A stretch of 64,000 nt of DNA from Streptomyces sp. NBC_00659 (GCF_036226925.1 NZ_CP109031.1:6696001-6760000), one strand, 5' to 3'; positions 11,836 through 21,020 are shown, counted from the stretch's first letter. Numbers and translations: made by a program. The notes: generated by a model from the letters alone, not told the origin.

Positions 11836-11856
11836 ACACCACGCCCCGGACCGGCC

Positions 11857-12714
11857 TCAGGCCGTACGGGCGATCAGATACCGGAACACGTTCGGCATCC
11901 AGACCGTCCCGTCCCGCCGCAGATGAGGATGCAGCGCCTCGGCCACCTCCTTGTCGACCTGCGCCTGGTCGGTGGCGGCGACCGCGGCGTCGAAGAGCCC
12001 TGTCGAGAGCAGGCCGCGCACGGCGCTGTCCACATCGGCGTAACCGAACGGGCAGGACACCCGCCCCGAGCCGTCCGGCCGCAGTCCGGCCCGCTGGGCG
12101 ACGTCCTCCAGGTCGTCCCGGCGAGCGGCACGCCAGCTCGCCGCGCCGCGCAGGGGATCGGCCAGCTTGGTGGCCACCCGCAGCACGGCCGAGGTGCTGC
12201 ACCGCTCCGGCGGCCCCCACCCGACCAGCACCACGGGCGTGCCCCGGCCGGTGAGCGGTGCCGCCTCCGCGAGCAGCGAACCGAGCCCTTCGAAGTCGCC
12301 GGCCACGCACCCGATCGGTTCGAACGCGGTCACCAGGTCGTACGCCGGCGCTCCCTGCGCCACCGTGTCCCCGGGGGACCCGGACACGATCCGGATCCCG
12401 GCGCGCGGGCCGGTGTCCCGGTCCCGCGGCAGCAGACGTTCCCGTGCGAGGGCCAGCCGTTCGGGCGACGAGGAGTCGGTACCCGTGACCGCGGCGCCGC
12501 GGGAGGCCGCCATGAGCAGGGCGAGCCCCGACCCGCAGCCGAGCCCGAGCAGCCGTGTCCCGCCGCCCACTTCGAGCCGCTCGTAGACGGCCTCGTAGAG
12601 CGGCACCAGCATCCGCTCCTGGATCTCGGCCCAGTCACGCGCGCGTGCACCCCGGTCCGCGCGGGACGAGGGGCCCGCATAAGAAAGGTGCTGCCGCACG
12701 AGCGTAGGTGTCAT
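11857..12714 (-). CDS. SAM-dependent class I methyltransferase
   Basis: A 285-residue protein with a Rossmann-type SAM-binding motif LLGLGCGSGLALLMAASRG, followed by an acidic strand end (VTGTDSS). Motif IV reads YDLVTAFEPIG, and the C-terminal half contains VVLVGWGPPERCSTS. The start MTPTLVRQHLSY at 12714 was preferred over an upstream in-frame ATG because the extra residues look like non-coding sequence. The substrate is unknown; it could act on a small molecule or a translation factor. It is convergent with the ftsH-type gene and divergent from proS, 200 bases apart. Confidence 0.85.
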   Translation of the reverse strand: MTPTLVRQHLSYAGPSSRADRGARARDWAEIQERMLVPLYEAVYERLEVGGGTRLLGLGCGSGLALLMAASRGAAVTGTDSSSPERLALARERLLPRDRDTGPRAGIRIVSGSPGDTVAQGAPAYDLVTAFEPIGCVAGDFEGLGSLLAEAAPLTGRGTPVVLVGWGPPERCSTSAVLRVATKLADPLRGAASWRAARRDDLEDVAQRAGLRPDGSGRVSCPFGYADVDSAVRGLLSTGLFDAAVAATDQAQVDKEVAEALHPHLRRDGTVWMPNVFRYLIARTA

Positions 12715-12914
12715 CGAAAGTGCCCCAATCCGCCGAGAGTTGCCGCCGGGCCCCCTTTCCTCCGCCCCCGCGCACGAGGCCCGCACTCCCCCCGTATGTC
12801 AGGTAACTCCGCCCTCGACGTGCCGTCCAGGGGGCGCGGGGGCCCGTTTGTGCCCAGGCCGCGAAAGGCGCAAGAATTCACATACCGGCAACGTGGGCCC
12901 GTAGCATCGCCCCC

Positions 12915-14330
12915 ATGGCAAAGGCACCCGTTCTCACGCCCAGGGCGGACGACTTCCCGCGCTGGTACCAGGACTTGATCAACAAGGCCGAGCTCGCCGA
13001 CAACGGACCGGTGCGCGGCACCATGGTCATCCGGCCCTACGGGTACGGGCTGTGGGAGCGGATGCAGCAGGAGATGGACGCCCGCATCAAGGAGGCGGGG
13101 GCCCAGAACGCGTACTTCCCGCTGTTCATCCCGCAGTCGTACCTGACCCGGGAGGCGGAGCACGTCGAGGGCTTCGCGCCCGAGCTCGCGGTCGTCACAC
13201 ACGGCGGCGGCAAGGAGCTGGAGGAGCCGGTCGTCGTCCGCCCCACCTCCGAGACGATCGTCAACGAGTACTTCTCCAAGTGGGTGCAGAGCTACCGCGA
13301 CCTGCCGCTGCTGATCAACCAGTGGGCCAACGTGGTCCGTTGGGAGATGCGCCCGCGGGTGTTCCTGCGAACGACCGAATTTCTCTGGCAGGAGGGCCAC
13401 ACCGCGCACGCCACCTACGAGGACGCCCGGGACTACGCCGCGCACATCCACAAGGAGGTGTACGCCGACTTCATGGTGAACGTCCTCGGCATCGATGTCG
13501 TCCTCGGCCGGAAGACGGCGGGTGAGCGGTTCGCCGGCGCCATCAACACCCTCACGCTCGAAGGCATGATGGGCGACGGCAAGTCGCTCCAGATGGGCAC
13601 CAGTCACGAGCTGGGGCAGAACTTCGCGAAGGCGTTCAACACCCGGTACCTGTCCCGGGACGGGAAACAGGAGCTCGTCTGGCAGACCTCCTGGGGGTCC
13701 TCGACCCGCATGGTGGGTGGCCTGATCATGTCGCACGGCGATGACAGTGGGTTGCGGGTGCCGCCCCGGCTCGCCCCGGTACAGGTCGTCGTCCTCGCGA
13801 TCAAGGGGGACGAGGCGGTTCTGGCCAAGGTCCGCGAGATCGGCGACCGGCTGAAGGCGGCGGGGGTACGGGTCCAGGTCGACGACCGTACGGACACCCC
13901 CTTCGGGCGCCGCGCCGTCGACTGGGAGCTCAAGGGTGTCCCCGTACGCGTCGAGGTCGGCCCCCGTGACCTGGAGAGCGGTACGGCGATGCTCGCCCGC
14001 CGCATCCCCGGAGGCAAGGAGCCGGTGGCCCTCGACGCGCTGGCGGCCCTGCTCCCCGCCGTTCTGGAGGAAGACCAGGCGCTGCTCCTGAGGCAGTCCC
14101 GCGAGCGCCGCGAGTCCCGTACCTCTGACGTGTCGACGATCGACGCGGCCGTGGAGGCCGCCGTGGCCGGCGGCTGGGCGCGCATTCCCTGGGCCGACCT
14201 CGGCGAAGAGGGCGAGGCCAGGCTCGCCGAGCACGCGGTGACCGTACGGTGTCTGGTCGCCGAGGACGGGTCGGTGCCCGGCACCGACGACGCACCCGGT
14301 AACGTCGCCGTCGTCGCCCGCGCCTACTGA
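12915..14330 (+). CDS. proS: Prolyl-tRNA synthetase, archaeal/eukaryotic-like (ProS type 3)
   Basis: A 471-residue class II synthetase charging tRNA-Pro. Visible motifs are VVRPTSETI (about 108), motif 2 RTTEFLWQEGHTAH (about 152) and motif 3 in STRMVGGLIMSHGDDSGLRV (about 265-285). An anticodon-binding domain follows. The enzyme lacks the long editing insertion of bacterial-type ProRS. The C-terminal extension ends in Tyr (VVARAY), a feature of the archaeal/eukaryotic type. Streptomyces usually carry a bacterial-type proS elsewhere, so this may be a second, possibly inhibitor-tolerant, copy; that cannot be tested from this window. No operon partner is seen. Confidence 0.92.
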   Translation: MAKAPVLTPRADDFPRWYQDLINKAELADNGPVRGTMVIRPYGYGLWERMQQEMDARIKEAGAQNAYFPLFIPQSYLTREAEHVEGFAPELAVVTHGGGKELEEPVVVRPTSETIVNEYFSKWVQSYRDLPLLINQWANVVRWEMRPRVFLRTTEFLWQEGHTAHATYEDARDYAAHIHKEVYADFMVNVLGIDVVLGRKTAGERFAGAINTLTLEGMMGDGKSLQMGTSHELGQNFAKAFNTRYLSRDGKQELVWQTSWGSSTRMVGGLIMSHGDDSGLRVPPRLAPVQVVVLAIKGDEAVLAKVREIGDRLKAAGVRVQVDDRTDTPFGRRAVDWELKGVPVRVEVGPRDLESGTAMLARRIPGGKEPVALDALAALLPAVLEEDQALLLRQSRERRESRTSDVSTIDAAVEAAVAGGWARIPWADLGEEGEARLAEHAVTVRCLVAEDGSVPGTDDAPGNVAVVARAY

Positions 14331-14581
14331 GCGGGCCCGCAGGGCGGCCGAAACACCACTTGCGCATCCGCCGGCCCCAGGTGCCCCGGCGTGCGGATCC
14401 CGTCTACGCGCCAGGGCGTACGTGTGACTACGTACCGGCTTGATACGAGCTGTGACGCTTATCCGCAGATCAGCGCACCCGCCCTCGTCGCGACGCATCA
14501 GTGGCAACTGACGGGTACGTGCAAATTATTTGGGATGCCCCGTAATAGGAACACGGAGGCACTCCCGCTCGTTGTCATTAC

Positions 14582-15178
14582 GTGAGCACGACACCACCTG
14601 TTCTCGCCGCAGAGCTGGCAGGGGCGTGGGCCGACATTCAGCGGCACCACCCCGAACTGCCCGATCTTGCCGCGCCAGAGTCCCTGATCGGGGAGTCGTC
14701 GTCCGCCTGCGGACACGAACTCTCTTTCGAGCGACTGCTTCACGAAGCAGTCCACGGCATCGCCGCCGCGCGTGGAGTCCGCGACACCTCGCGCGCCGGC
14801 CGGTATCACAACCGCAGATTCCTCGCGATCGCCGAGGAGCTGGGCCTCGATCATCCCGAGGAGCCGCATCCCAGCAGTGGCTTCTCCTTGGTCACGCTCA
14901 ACCCCGAGGCGAAGCGCCGCTACCGCCCGACCATCGAGCGGCTCCAGCGCGCGCTGAAGGCCCACACGGCCGCCACGTCCGCGGACACCGCCCGCTCGTT
15001 CCGCGGTCCGGCCGCCCGCCACGGCTCCTCCGGAGGAGGTGTCCGCGTCAAGGCCGTCTGCGACTGCGGGCGCAACGTGCGCGTGGTCCCGTCGGTCCTC
15101 GCGCAAGCACCGATCGTGTGCGGAGGGTGCGGTAAACCCTTCCGGATTCCGGAGGTGGTCGGGGCGGCCGCGGGCTGA
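14582..15178 (+). CDS. SprT-like zincin with C-terminal zinc ribbon (hypothetical)
   Basis: A 198-residue protein of uncharacterised function. Residues about 50-90 carry LLHEAVHG, an HExxH zinc-protease motif, then after 17 residues a further His in RYHNRRFLAIAEELGL. This spacing and the F/L-rich helix resemble SprT/SPRTN proteases. The C-terminus has CDCG and CGGC, a four-Cys zinc ribbon, as in SprT. The middle is Arg/Ala-rich and probably flexible. GTG 14582 is the start; no obvious ribosome site precedes it, so the message may be leaderless or weakly translated. It stands alone between proS and rpsP. The protease assignment is inference from motifs. Confidence 0.7.
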   Translation: MSTTPPVLAAELAGAWADIQRHHPELPDLAAPESLIGESSSACGHELSFERLLHEAVHGIAAARGVRDTSRAGRYHNRRFLAIAEELGLDHPEEPHPSSGFSLVTLNPEAKRRYRPTIERLQRALKAHTAATSADTARSFRGPAARHGSSGGGVRVKAVCDCGRNVRVVPSVLAQAPIVCGGCGKPFRIPEVVGAAAG

Positions 15179-15626
15179 GGTGCGCGCTCCACCGGCGTCT
15201 CGTGGGTGCCGGACGAGTTCGCGCGGCCCGTGAGCAGTCGTGCCTCCCCCACTGCCCTGGAGCACGTGGGGGAATTCAGGAGGCACGAGTGCGCGCGGGC
15301 GGCCTCTCTCCGACGTCCCCGGCGGCCGGTCCACCACCGCCCCTGCCTGACGGGCACCCGGAACACCGGGTGCACGCTGAGGCATGGCCCCGCTCAGGCA
15401 GGGCTCCGCCGGGCCCGCGCCTCGCCGAGGCGTGGGCTCGCCCTGGGCTCGCACACCCTCGGTCCGGGCGGACCGCAGGATGTGGCAGAATGGTCAGCTG
15501 TACTCGACAGCCGCATAGGACCCCTCTCTCCTCCGGCTGACGCGTCCATCGGGCACTCGGGTACCGCAACCCCACGCGGCCATCTCTGCGTGCCCAACCC
15601 CGTCAAGACCAGGAGACACCACTTCC
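15179..15626. other. Intergenic region upstream of rpsP
   Basis: The 448-base gap has a stem-loop at 15238-15288 and then GC-rich sequence up to about 15480. The last 140 bases, less GC-rich and containing GGCAGAATGG, are the likely promoter and leader of the rpsP operon. The ribosome site is AGGAGACACC, 10-19 bases before GTG 15627. No gene is convincing. Confidence 0.6.
15238..15288 (+). terminator. Branched stem-loop, likely terminator
   Basis: TCGTGCCTCC (15238-15247) pairs with GGAGGCACGA (15279-15288); inside, CCCAC can pair with GTGGG. It lies 60 bases after the SprT-like gene, so it probably ends that transcript, though a structured leader element is possible. Confidence 0.5.
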
Positions 15627-16046
15627 GTGGCAGTCAAGATCAAGCTGAAGCGTCTGGGCAAGATCCGTTCGCCTCACTACCGCATCGTCGTCGCCGACTC
15701 CCGTACCCGCCGTGATGGCCGGGCCATCGAGGAGATCGGTCTGTACCACCCGGTGCAGAACCCTTCGCGCATCGAGGTCGACTCGGACCGTGCGCAGTAC
15801 TGGCTGGGTGTCGGCGCGCAGCCGACCGAGCCCGTGCTCGCCATCCTGAAGCTGACCGGTGACTGGCAGAAGTTCAAGGGCCTGCCGGCCCCGGCTCCGC
15901 TGCTCGTCGCCGAGCCGAAGGCCGCGCGCCCGCTGTTCGACGCCCTCGGTGGCGAGGACACGGGCAAGGGTGAGGCCATCACCCAGAAGAAGAAGGCTGA
16001 GAAGAAGGACGAGGCCCCGGCCGAGTCCGAGTCGACCGAGGCCTGA
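15627..16046 (+). CDS. rpsP: 30S ribosomal protein S16
   Basis: A 139-residue protein; residues 1-80 are the conserved S16 fold ([20 protein letters not shown], then [14 protein letters not shown]). A long actinobacterial tail ends in Lys/Glu/Ala-rich sequence ([16 protein letters not shown]). S16 is needed for 30S assembly. It is the first gene of the ribosome-maturation block: khpA follows after two bases, then rimM, trmD and rplS. The start is GTG. Confidence 0.98.
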   Translation: MAVKIKLKRLGKIRSPHYRIVVADSRTRRDGRAIEEIGLYHPVQNPSRIEVDSDRAQYWLGVGAQPTEPVLAILKLTGDWQKFKGLPAPAPLLVAEPKAARPLFDALGGEDTGKGEAITQKKKAEKKDEAPAESESTEA

Positions 16047-16048
16047 GC

Positions 16049-16288
16049 ATGCTCGAGGAGGCTCTCGAGCACCTCGTGAAGGGCATCGTCGACAACCCCG
16101 ACGACGTGCAGGTCGCCTCGCGCGACCTGCGCCGCGGGCGCGTACTCGAGGTCCGGGTCCACCCGGACGACCTCGGCAAGGTGATCGGCCGCAACGGCCG
16201 CACCGCACGCGCTCTGCGCACCGTCGTGGGCGCCATCGGCGGCCGCGGTGTCCGCGTCGACCTCGTCGACGTGGACCACGTCCGCTGA
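16049..16288 (+). CDS. khpA: KH-domain RNA-binding protein KhpA
   Basis: A 79-residue protein that is essentially a single KH domain. The GxxG loop is IGRNGRTA, preceded by VHPDDLGKV and followed by [11 protein letters not shown]. KhpA-type proteins bind small RNAs and mRNAs, usually with a KhpB/Jag partner. It is separated from rpsP by two bases, which implies the same transcript. The position between rpsP and rimM is conserved in actinobacteria and Firmicutes. Confidence 0.95.
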   Translation: MLEEALEHLVKGIVDNPDDVQVASRDLRRGRVLEVRVHPDDLGKVIGRNGRTARALRTVVGAIGGRGVRVDLVDVDHVR

Positions 16289-16406
16289 CGCAACAGGCAG
16301 CACCGGCTCGGGCCGGGGAGGGCTTACGAGCCGTCCTCGGCCCGTAGTCGTCTGCGCACCCGTATCCGAAGCATTGCCGTCGGTACACGACAGGAGATCA
16401 AGCACA

Positions 16407-16994
16407 GTGCAGCTGGTAGTCGCTCGCGTCGGCCGAGCCCACGGCATCAAGGGCGAGGTCACCGTGGAGGTCCGCACCGACGAGCCGGAGCTGCGGCTCG
16501 GACCCGGTGCCGTCCTGCTCACCGATCCGGCCTCCGCCGGACCGCTGACCATCGAGACGGGCCGCGTCCACAGCGGCCGTCTCCTGCTGCGCTTCGCCGG
16601 CGTACGCGACCGGAACGGCGCCGAGGCGCTGCGCAACACCCTGCTGATCGCCGAGGTCGACCCGGACGTGACGCCGGAGGACCCGGACGAGTACTACGAC
16701 CACCAGCTCATGGACCTGGACGTGGTCACCACGGACGGCACCGAGGTCGGCCGGATCACCGAGATCTCGCACCTGCCCTCGCAGGACCTGTTCGTGGTCG
16801 AGCGGGAGGACGGCACCGAGGTGCTGATCCCGTTCGTCGAGGAGATCGTCGTCGAGATCGACCTGGAGGAGCAGCGGGCCGTCATCGACCCGCCGCCCGG
16901 CCTGATCGACGACCGCGCGGAGGTCGTGTCCACCCGGGACGAGGAGAACGGCTCCGCCGCGGCCGGCGAGGACGTCACGGGGGCCGGCGCCTGA
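16407..16994 (+). CDS. rimM: Ribosome maturation factor RimM
   Basis: A 195-residue 16S processing factor that binds S19. The N-terminal beta-barrel begins [20 protein letters not shown]. The PRC-barrel half contains [33 protein letters not shown] and the closing [12 protein letters not shown] at 16407 was chosen because AGGAG is 10 bases upstream; an open frame running back into khpA is not needed. The acidic tail of about 25 residues is typical of Streptomyces. Its TGA overlaps the trmD ATG by one base. Confidence 0.96.
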   Translation: MQLVVARVGRAHGIKGEVTVEVRTDEPELRLGPGAVLLTDPASAGPLTIETGRVHSGRLLLRFAGVRDRNGAEALRNTLLIAEVDPDVTPEDPDEYYDHQLMDLDVVTTDGTEVGRITEISHLPSQDLFVVEREDGTEVLIPFVEEIVVEIDLEEQRAVIDPPPGLIDDRAEVVSTRDEENGSAAAGEDVTGAGA

Positions 16995-17815
16995 TGCGGC
17001 TCGACGTCGTCACGATCTTCCCCGAGTACCTGGAGCCCCTGAACGTCTCGCTCGTCGGCAAGGCCCGCGCGCGTGGCCAGCTGAACGTGCACGTGCACGA
17101 CCTCCGTGACTGGACGTACGACCGGCACAACACGGTCGACGATACGCCCTACGGCGGCGGCCCCGGCATGGTCATGAAGACCGAGCCCTGGGGCGACGCC
17201 CTGGATTCCGCTCTGGCGGACGGGTACGAGACGGGCTCCCACGGGCCTGCCCTCGTGGTCCCCACCCCCAGCGGGCGCCCGTTCACCCAGGAACTCGCCG
17301 TGGAGCTCTCCGAACGCCCCTGGCTGGTCTTCGCGCCCGCGCGCTACGAGGGCATCGACCGCCGTGTCATCGACGAGTACGCGACGAGGATGCCCGTCTA
17401 CGAGGTGTCCATCGGCGACTACGTGCTCGCCGGCGGCGAGGCGGCCGTCCTCGTCGTCACCGAGGCCGTGGCCCGACTGCTGCCGGGTGTCCTCGGCAAC
17501 GCCGAGTCCCACCGGGACGACTCCTTCGCCCCCGGCGCCATGGCCAACCTCCTGGAGGGCCCGGTGTACACCAAGCCCCCGCTGTGGCGCGGCCGTGAGA
17601 TCCCCGACGTGCTGGTCAGCGGCCACCACGGGAAGATCGCCCGCTGGCGCCGCGACGAGGCCCTGCGCCGTACGGCGGCGAACCGGCCCGACCTCATCGA
17701 GCGCTGCGAAGCCTCCGCCTTCGACAAGAAGGACCGTGAGATGCTCTCGATCCTGGGCTGGCGACCGGCTCCCGACGGCCGATTTTGGTGCAGGCCCGAG
17801 ACCGTGGAAGAATAG
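16994..17815 (+). CDS. trmD: tRNA (guanine-N1-)-methyltransferase TrmD
   Basis: A 273-residue SPOUT-class enzyme that forms m1G37 in tRNAs, preventing +1 frameshifts. The N-terminus is [16 protein letters not shown]. The catalytic loop with Asp is PYGGGPGMVMKTEP, and the trefoil-knot SAM site spans CARYEGIDRRV-like sequence (here APARYEGIDRRVID) through SIGDYVLAGGEAA. The C-terminal helical domain follows. It is coupled to rimM by a one-base overlap. Confidence 0.98.
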   Translation: MRLDVVTIFPEYLEPLNVSLVGKARARGQLNVHVHDLRDWTYDRHNTVDDTPYGGGPGMVMKTEPWGDALDSALADGYETGSHGPALVVPTPSGRPFTQELAVELSERPWLVFAPARYEGIDRRVIDEYATRMPVYEVSIGDYVLAGGEAAVLVVTEAVARLLPGVLGNAESHRDDSFAPGAMANLLEGPVYTKPPLWRGREIPDVLVSGHHGKIARWRRDEALRRTAANRPDLIERCEASAFDKKDREMLSILGWRPAPDGRFWCRPETVEE

Positions 17816-17946
17816 GCCGCTGCTCTCCGTCGTCCGGCGTGCGCCCCTGCCACAGGGGGATACGACGCCCGTCCCGACGAGACGGCATCATCTTCGAACC
17901 TCTCTCCCGTTGATGACCTGTGGCATCAGCGAAGAAAGCAGACAAA

Positions 17947-18297
17947 ATGACTCACCTGCTCGACTCCGTCGACGGCGCGTCGCTGCGCACCGACATCCCG
18001 GCCTTCCGCCCGGGTGACACGGTCAACGTCCACGTCCGCGTCATCGAGGGCAACCGCTCCCGTGTGCAGCAGTTCAAGGGCGTAGTCATCCGCCGCCAGG
18101 GCGCCGGTGTCCGCGAGACCTTCTCGGTCCGCAAGGTCTCGTTCTCCGTCGGCGTCGAGCGCACCTTCCCGGTGCACACCCCGATCGTCGAGAAGATCGA
18201 GGTCGTCACCCGCGGTGACGTGCGTCGCGCCAAGCTGTACTACCTCCGTGACCTGCGCGGCAAGGCCGCGAAGATCAAGGAGAAGCGCGACCGCTGA
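17947..18297 (+). CDS. rplS: 50S ribosomal protein L19
   Basis: A 116-residue protein at the interface of the two ribosomal subunits. The L19 core is seen in [46 protein letters not shown] and [21 protein letters not shown] 17947 gives the family-typical start [10 protein letters not shown]; a GTG 27 bases upstream is in frame but adds residues not expected in L19. The 131-base leader holds a small hairpin (CCCCTG-CCA-CAGGGG, 17844-17858), possibly regulatory. Confidence 0.97.
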   Translation: MTHLLDSVDGASLRTDIPAFRPGDTVNVHVRVIEGNRSRVQQFKGVVIRRQGAGVRETFSVRKVSFSVGVERTFPVHTPIVEKIEVVTRGDVRRAKLYYLRDLRGKAAKIKEKRDR

Positions 18298-18377
18298 GCC
18301 GGTGCCGCCGCGGTGACCCGTCGGCGACCGAGCCGGTAAGAAGGTGTCTCAGGGAGGCCGGATAGCATCTGGCCCCG

Positions 18378-19094
18378 ATGGACACCGAAGCACAGCCCGT
18401 GGAGCGCGACCGCTCCTCCCGCCCTTCCGCTTCCGAGGAGATCTCGGACACAGCGGGGCCGGAGGAGCGGTCGCGTTCTGCGTTCTCCGACAAGATCGCC
18501 GAGTGGCTTCCCGGAGGCCGGATCACCCTGACCGTGCTGGTCTGTCTGGTATTCCTGCTGCTTGTCAGCCGCTTCGTGATGCAGCCGTTCGAAATTCCCA
18601 GCGGCTCCATGGAGTCCGGATTGAGGATCGGGGACCGCGTTCTCGTAAACAAGTTGGCGTACCGTTTCGGTTCCGAGCCGCAGCGGGGCGATGTCGTCGT
18701 CTTCGACGGCACCGGTTATTTCGGGAACGCGGACTACGTCAAACGCGTCGTCGGAGTAGGGGGAGACCACGTGGTCTGCTGCGACAAGGAGGGGAGACTC
18801 GAAGTGAACGGCCGAGCGGTCGACGAGTCGACATTTCTCTATCGGGGTGACAACCCGTCCGAGGTGCCCTTCGACGTCGTCGTGCCCCAGCGGTCCCTGT
18901 TCCTCCTGGGCGATCACCGCAGCCGCTCCCGCGACTCCCGTGATCATCTGGGCTCGCCCGGCGGCGGCATGGTCCCCGTCGGCGATGTCATCGGCAGGGC
19001 CGACTGGATCGCCTGGCCCGTGGGCCACGAGACCCGTCTGACGCGTCCCGACGCCTACGCGCGTGTACCGGCCGCCGGGGGTGCGCATGGGTAA
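18378..19094 (+). CDS. sipW: Type I signal peptidase SipW
   Basis: A 238-residue membrane protease that removes Sec/Tat signal peptides outside the membrane. It has a cytoplasmic acidic N-terminus, one anchor (ITLTVLVCLVFLLLVSRFVM), box B with catalytic Ser (EIPSGSMESGLRIGD), box D with catalytic Lys (YVKRVVGVGGD) and box E (LGDHRSRSRDSRDH). It lacks a clear C-terminal transmembrane anchor, unlike its neighbours. It is first of the sipW-sipX-sipY run; its stop lies eight bases inside sipX. Confidence 0.95.
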   Translation: MDTEAQPVERDRSSRPSASEEISDTAGPEERSRSAFSDKIAEWLPGGRITLTVLVCLVFLLLVSRFVMQPFEIPSGSMESGLRIGDRVLVNKLAYRFGSEPQRGDVVVFDGTGYFGNADYVKRVVGVGGDHVVCCDKEGRLEVNGRAVDESTFLYRGDNPSEVPFDVVVPQRSLFLLGDHRSRSRDSRDHLGSPGGGMVPVGDVIGRADWIAWPVGHETRLTRPDAYARVPAAGGAHG

Positions 19095-20193
19095 CCGTGG
19101 ACGGGCGCGCGGGGTCTCCGCCAGCGCCGCCGACAACCTGCTCCCCACCGGATCCCGGCGCGCCGCCGGAGGCGCCGCCAGGCCCAGCCGGGTCGAGCGT
19201 CGCAAACTCGCGCGCAAGATCAAGCGGCGCAGGCGCCGCTCGGCGGTCAAGGAGATACCCCTCCTCGTCGGCGTCGCCGTCCTGATAGCCCTGGTCCTCA
19301 AGACGTTCCTCGTCCAGGCCTTCGTGATCCCGTCGGGCTCCATGGAGAACACGATCCAGATCGGCGACCGCGTCCTGGTGGACAAGTTCACCCCGTGGTT
19401 CGGCTCCGAGCCCAAGCGCGGTGACGTCGTCGTCTTCAAGGACCCCGGAGGCTGGCTCACCGCCGAGGACACCCAGAAGAAGAGCGACCCCGTGGTCGTC
19501 AAGCAGTTCAAGGAGGGCCTGACCTTCATCGGTCTGCTGCCCTCCGACAACGAGAAGGATCTGATCAAGCGGGTCGTCGGACTCGGCGGGGACACCGTCA
19601 AGTGCTGCGACGTACAGGGCCGGGTGACCGTGAACGGCACCCCTCTGACCGAGCCGTACATCTACGCCGGGGACAAACCGTCGGACTTCTCCTTCGAGGT
19701 GAAGGTGCCCGCGGGCCGTCTGTTCGTGCTGGGCGACCACCGGGGCAACTCGGCGGACTCCCGTTACCACCGCACCGACAAGTTCTCCGGCACCGTCTCC
19801 GAGGACTCGGTCGTGGGCCGCGCGATGGTCATCGGCTGGCCCATCGGTCACTGGACCCGTCTGCAGGAGCCGAACACGTTCTCGACGGTGGCCGACGCGC
19901 CTGGAGGGTCGGCTTCCGCTCCAGCTCTGTCGCATAGGGTGGCCTCTGCGGATCCAGACGGATTGATCCCGCTCCCGAGCCCTGCGGAACTCCCGCTCGT
20001 TATGGGAGTGGTGGGCCTGCGCCGAATACGACGCGGGCGGCGGCACGGAGTGAGGAGTGGATGTGGGGGATGTGGCGGTCGGCGCGCGTTCTGGGCACGA
20101 AGGTCCCGAAGGGCAGCCGGAGCGGCCCGAGGATGCGGCTGCACCGGCCGTAGAACCCGGTTCGGGTTCCGGGAGCGGCTCCGAGGACGGTGA
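19087..20193 (+). CDS. sipX: Type I signal peptidase SipX
   Basis: A 368-residue signal peptidase with a long basic N-terminus (RKLARKIKRRRRR), anchor EIPLLVGVAVLIALVLKTFL, Ser in VIPSGSMENTIQIGD, Lys in LIKRVVGLGGD and box E LGDHRGNSADSRYH. Near the C-terminus PLVMGVVGL followed by RRIRRGRRHG could be a short second anchor. The start is ATG 19087, overlapping sipW. The frame stays open 137 bases into sipY; the last 45 residues are Gly/Arg/Cys-rich and may not be functional. That overlap is unusually long. Confidence 0.92.
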   Translation: MGNRGRARGVSASAADNLLPTGSRRAAGGAARPSRVERRKLARKIKRRRRRSAVKEIPLLVGVAVLIALVLKTFLVQAFVIPSGSMENTIQIGDRVLVDKFTPWFGSEPKRGDVVVFKDPGGWLTAEDTQKKSDPVVVKQFKEGLTFIGLLPSDNEKDLIKRVVGLGGDTVKCCDVQGRVTVNGTPLTEPYIYAGDKPSDFSFEVKVPAGRLFVLGDHRGNSADSRYHRTDKFSGTVSEDSVVGRAMVIGWPIGHWTRLQEPNTFSTVADAPGGSASAPALSHRVASADPDGLIPLPSPAELPLVMGVVGLRRIRRGRRHGVRSGCGGCGGRRAFWARRSRRAAGAARGCGCTGRRTRFGFRERLRGR

Positions 20194-21004
20194 CGTCCCG
20201 ACCGGGCGTCCCGAACGGGACCCCAAGTCCACCAAACAGCGCTCCTTCTGGAAGGAGCTGCCGATCCTGATCGGCATCGCTCTGGTCCTTGCGCTGATCA
20301 TCAAGACGTTCCTGGTGCAGGCGTTCTCGATCCCGTCGGACTCGATGCAGAACACCCTCCAGCAGGGTGACCGCGTCCTGGTCGACAAGCTGACTCCGTG
20401 GTTCGGCTCCGAGCCGGAGCGCGGCGAGGTCGTCGTCTTCCACGACCCGGACAACTGGTTGGCGGGCGAGCCCACGGCCGACCCGAACGCCCTGCAGACG
20501 GTCCTCAGCTGGATCGGCCTGATGCCGTCCGCCGAGGAGAAGGACCTCATCAAGCGCGTCATCGGCGTCGCCGGTGACACGGTCGAGTGCAAGAACACCG
20601 GCCCGCTGAAGGTCAACGGCAAGGCACTGAACGAGTCGTCGTACGTGTACGCGGGGAACACCCCGTGCAGCCAGGACGAGGACGGCGGTCAGTTCAAGGT
20701 CAAGGTCCCCAAGGGCATGATCTGGGTGATGGGCGACCACCGCCAGAACTCGCGGGACTCGCGCTACAACCAGGCGGACAAGCACCACGGCATGGTGCCG
20801 GTGAACGACGTCGTCGGCCGCGCCATCGTCAAGGCCTGGCCCATCAACCGCTGGGGCACCCTCCCGGTGCCGGACACTTTCGACCAGCCCGGTCTGAGCG
20901 CCCAGGCGGCCGCGGCGGTCACCTCGCCGGGGTCGGTGGCCCTGCTGGGCGCCGTGCCGCTGGTACTGGTGCGACGCAGGCGCAAGGCGTCCAAGGACGA
21001 CTGA
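20057..21004 (+). CDS. sipY: Type I signal peptidase SipY
   Basis: A 315-residue signal peptidase. A disordered Gly/Ser/Pro-rich N-terminus (about 60 residues) precedes the anchor LPILIGIALVLALIIKTFL. The catalytic Ser is in SIPSDSMQNTLQQGD, Lys in LIKRVIGVAGD and box E is MGDHRQNSRDSRYN. A C-terminal hydrophobic stretch (SVALLGAVPLVLV) with RRRRK suggests a second anchor. The GTG start at 20057 lies inside sipX; a later start would still keep the anchor. In S. lividans SipY is the main signal peptidase. A perfect terminator follows. Confidence 0.95.
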   Translation: MDVGDVAVGARSGHEGPEGQPERPEDAAAPAVEPGSGSGSGSEDGDVPTGRPERDPKSTKQRSFWKELPILIGIALVLALIIKTFLVQAFSIPSDSMQNTLQQGDRVLVDKLTPWFGSEPERGEVVVFHDPDNWLAGEPTADPNALQTVLSWIGLMPSAEEKDLIKRVIGVAGDTVECKNTGPLKVNGKALNESSYVYAGNTPCSQDEDGGQFKVKVPKGMIWVMGDHRQNSRDSRYNQADKHHGMVPVNDVVGRAIVKAWPINRWGTLPVPDTFDQPGLSAQAAAAVTSPGSVALLGAVPLVLVRRRRKASKDD

Positions 21005-21020
21005 ACCGCCGCACGGCCTT

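Noticed and set aside
15238..15288. A tRNA or other structured RNA gene
   Set aside because: The stem-loop has no cloverleaf arms and its position after a gene fits a terminator.
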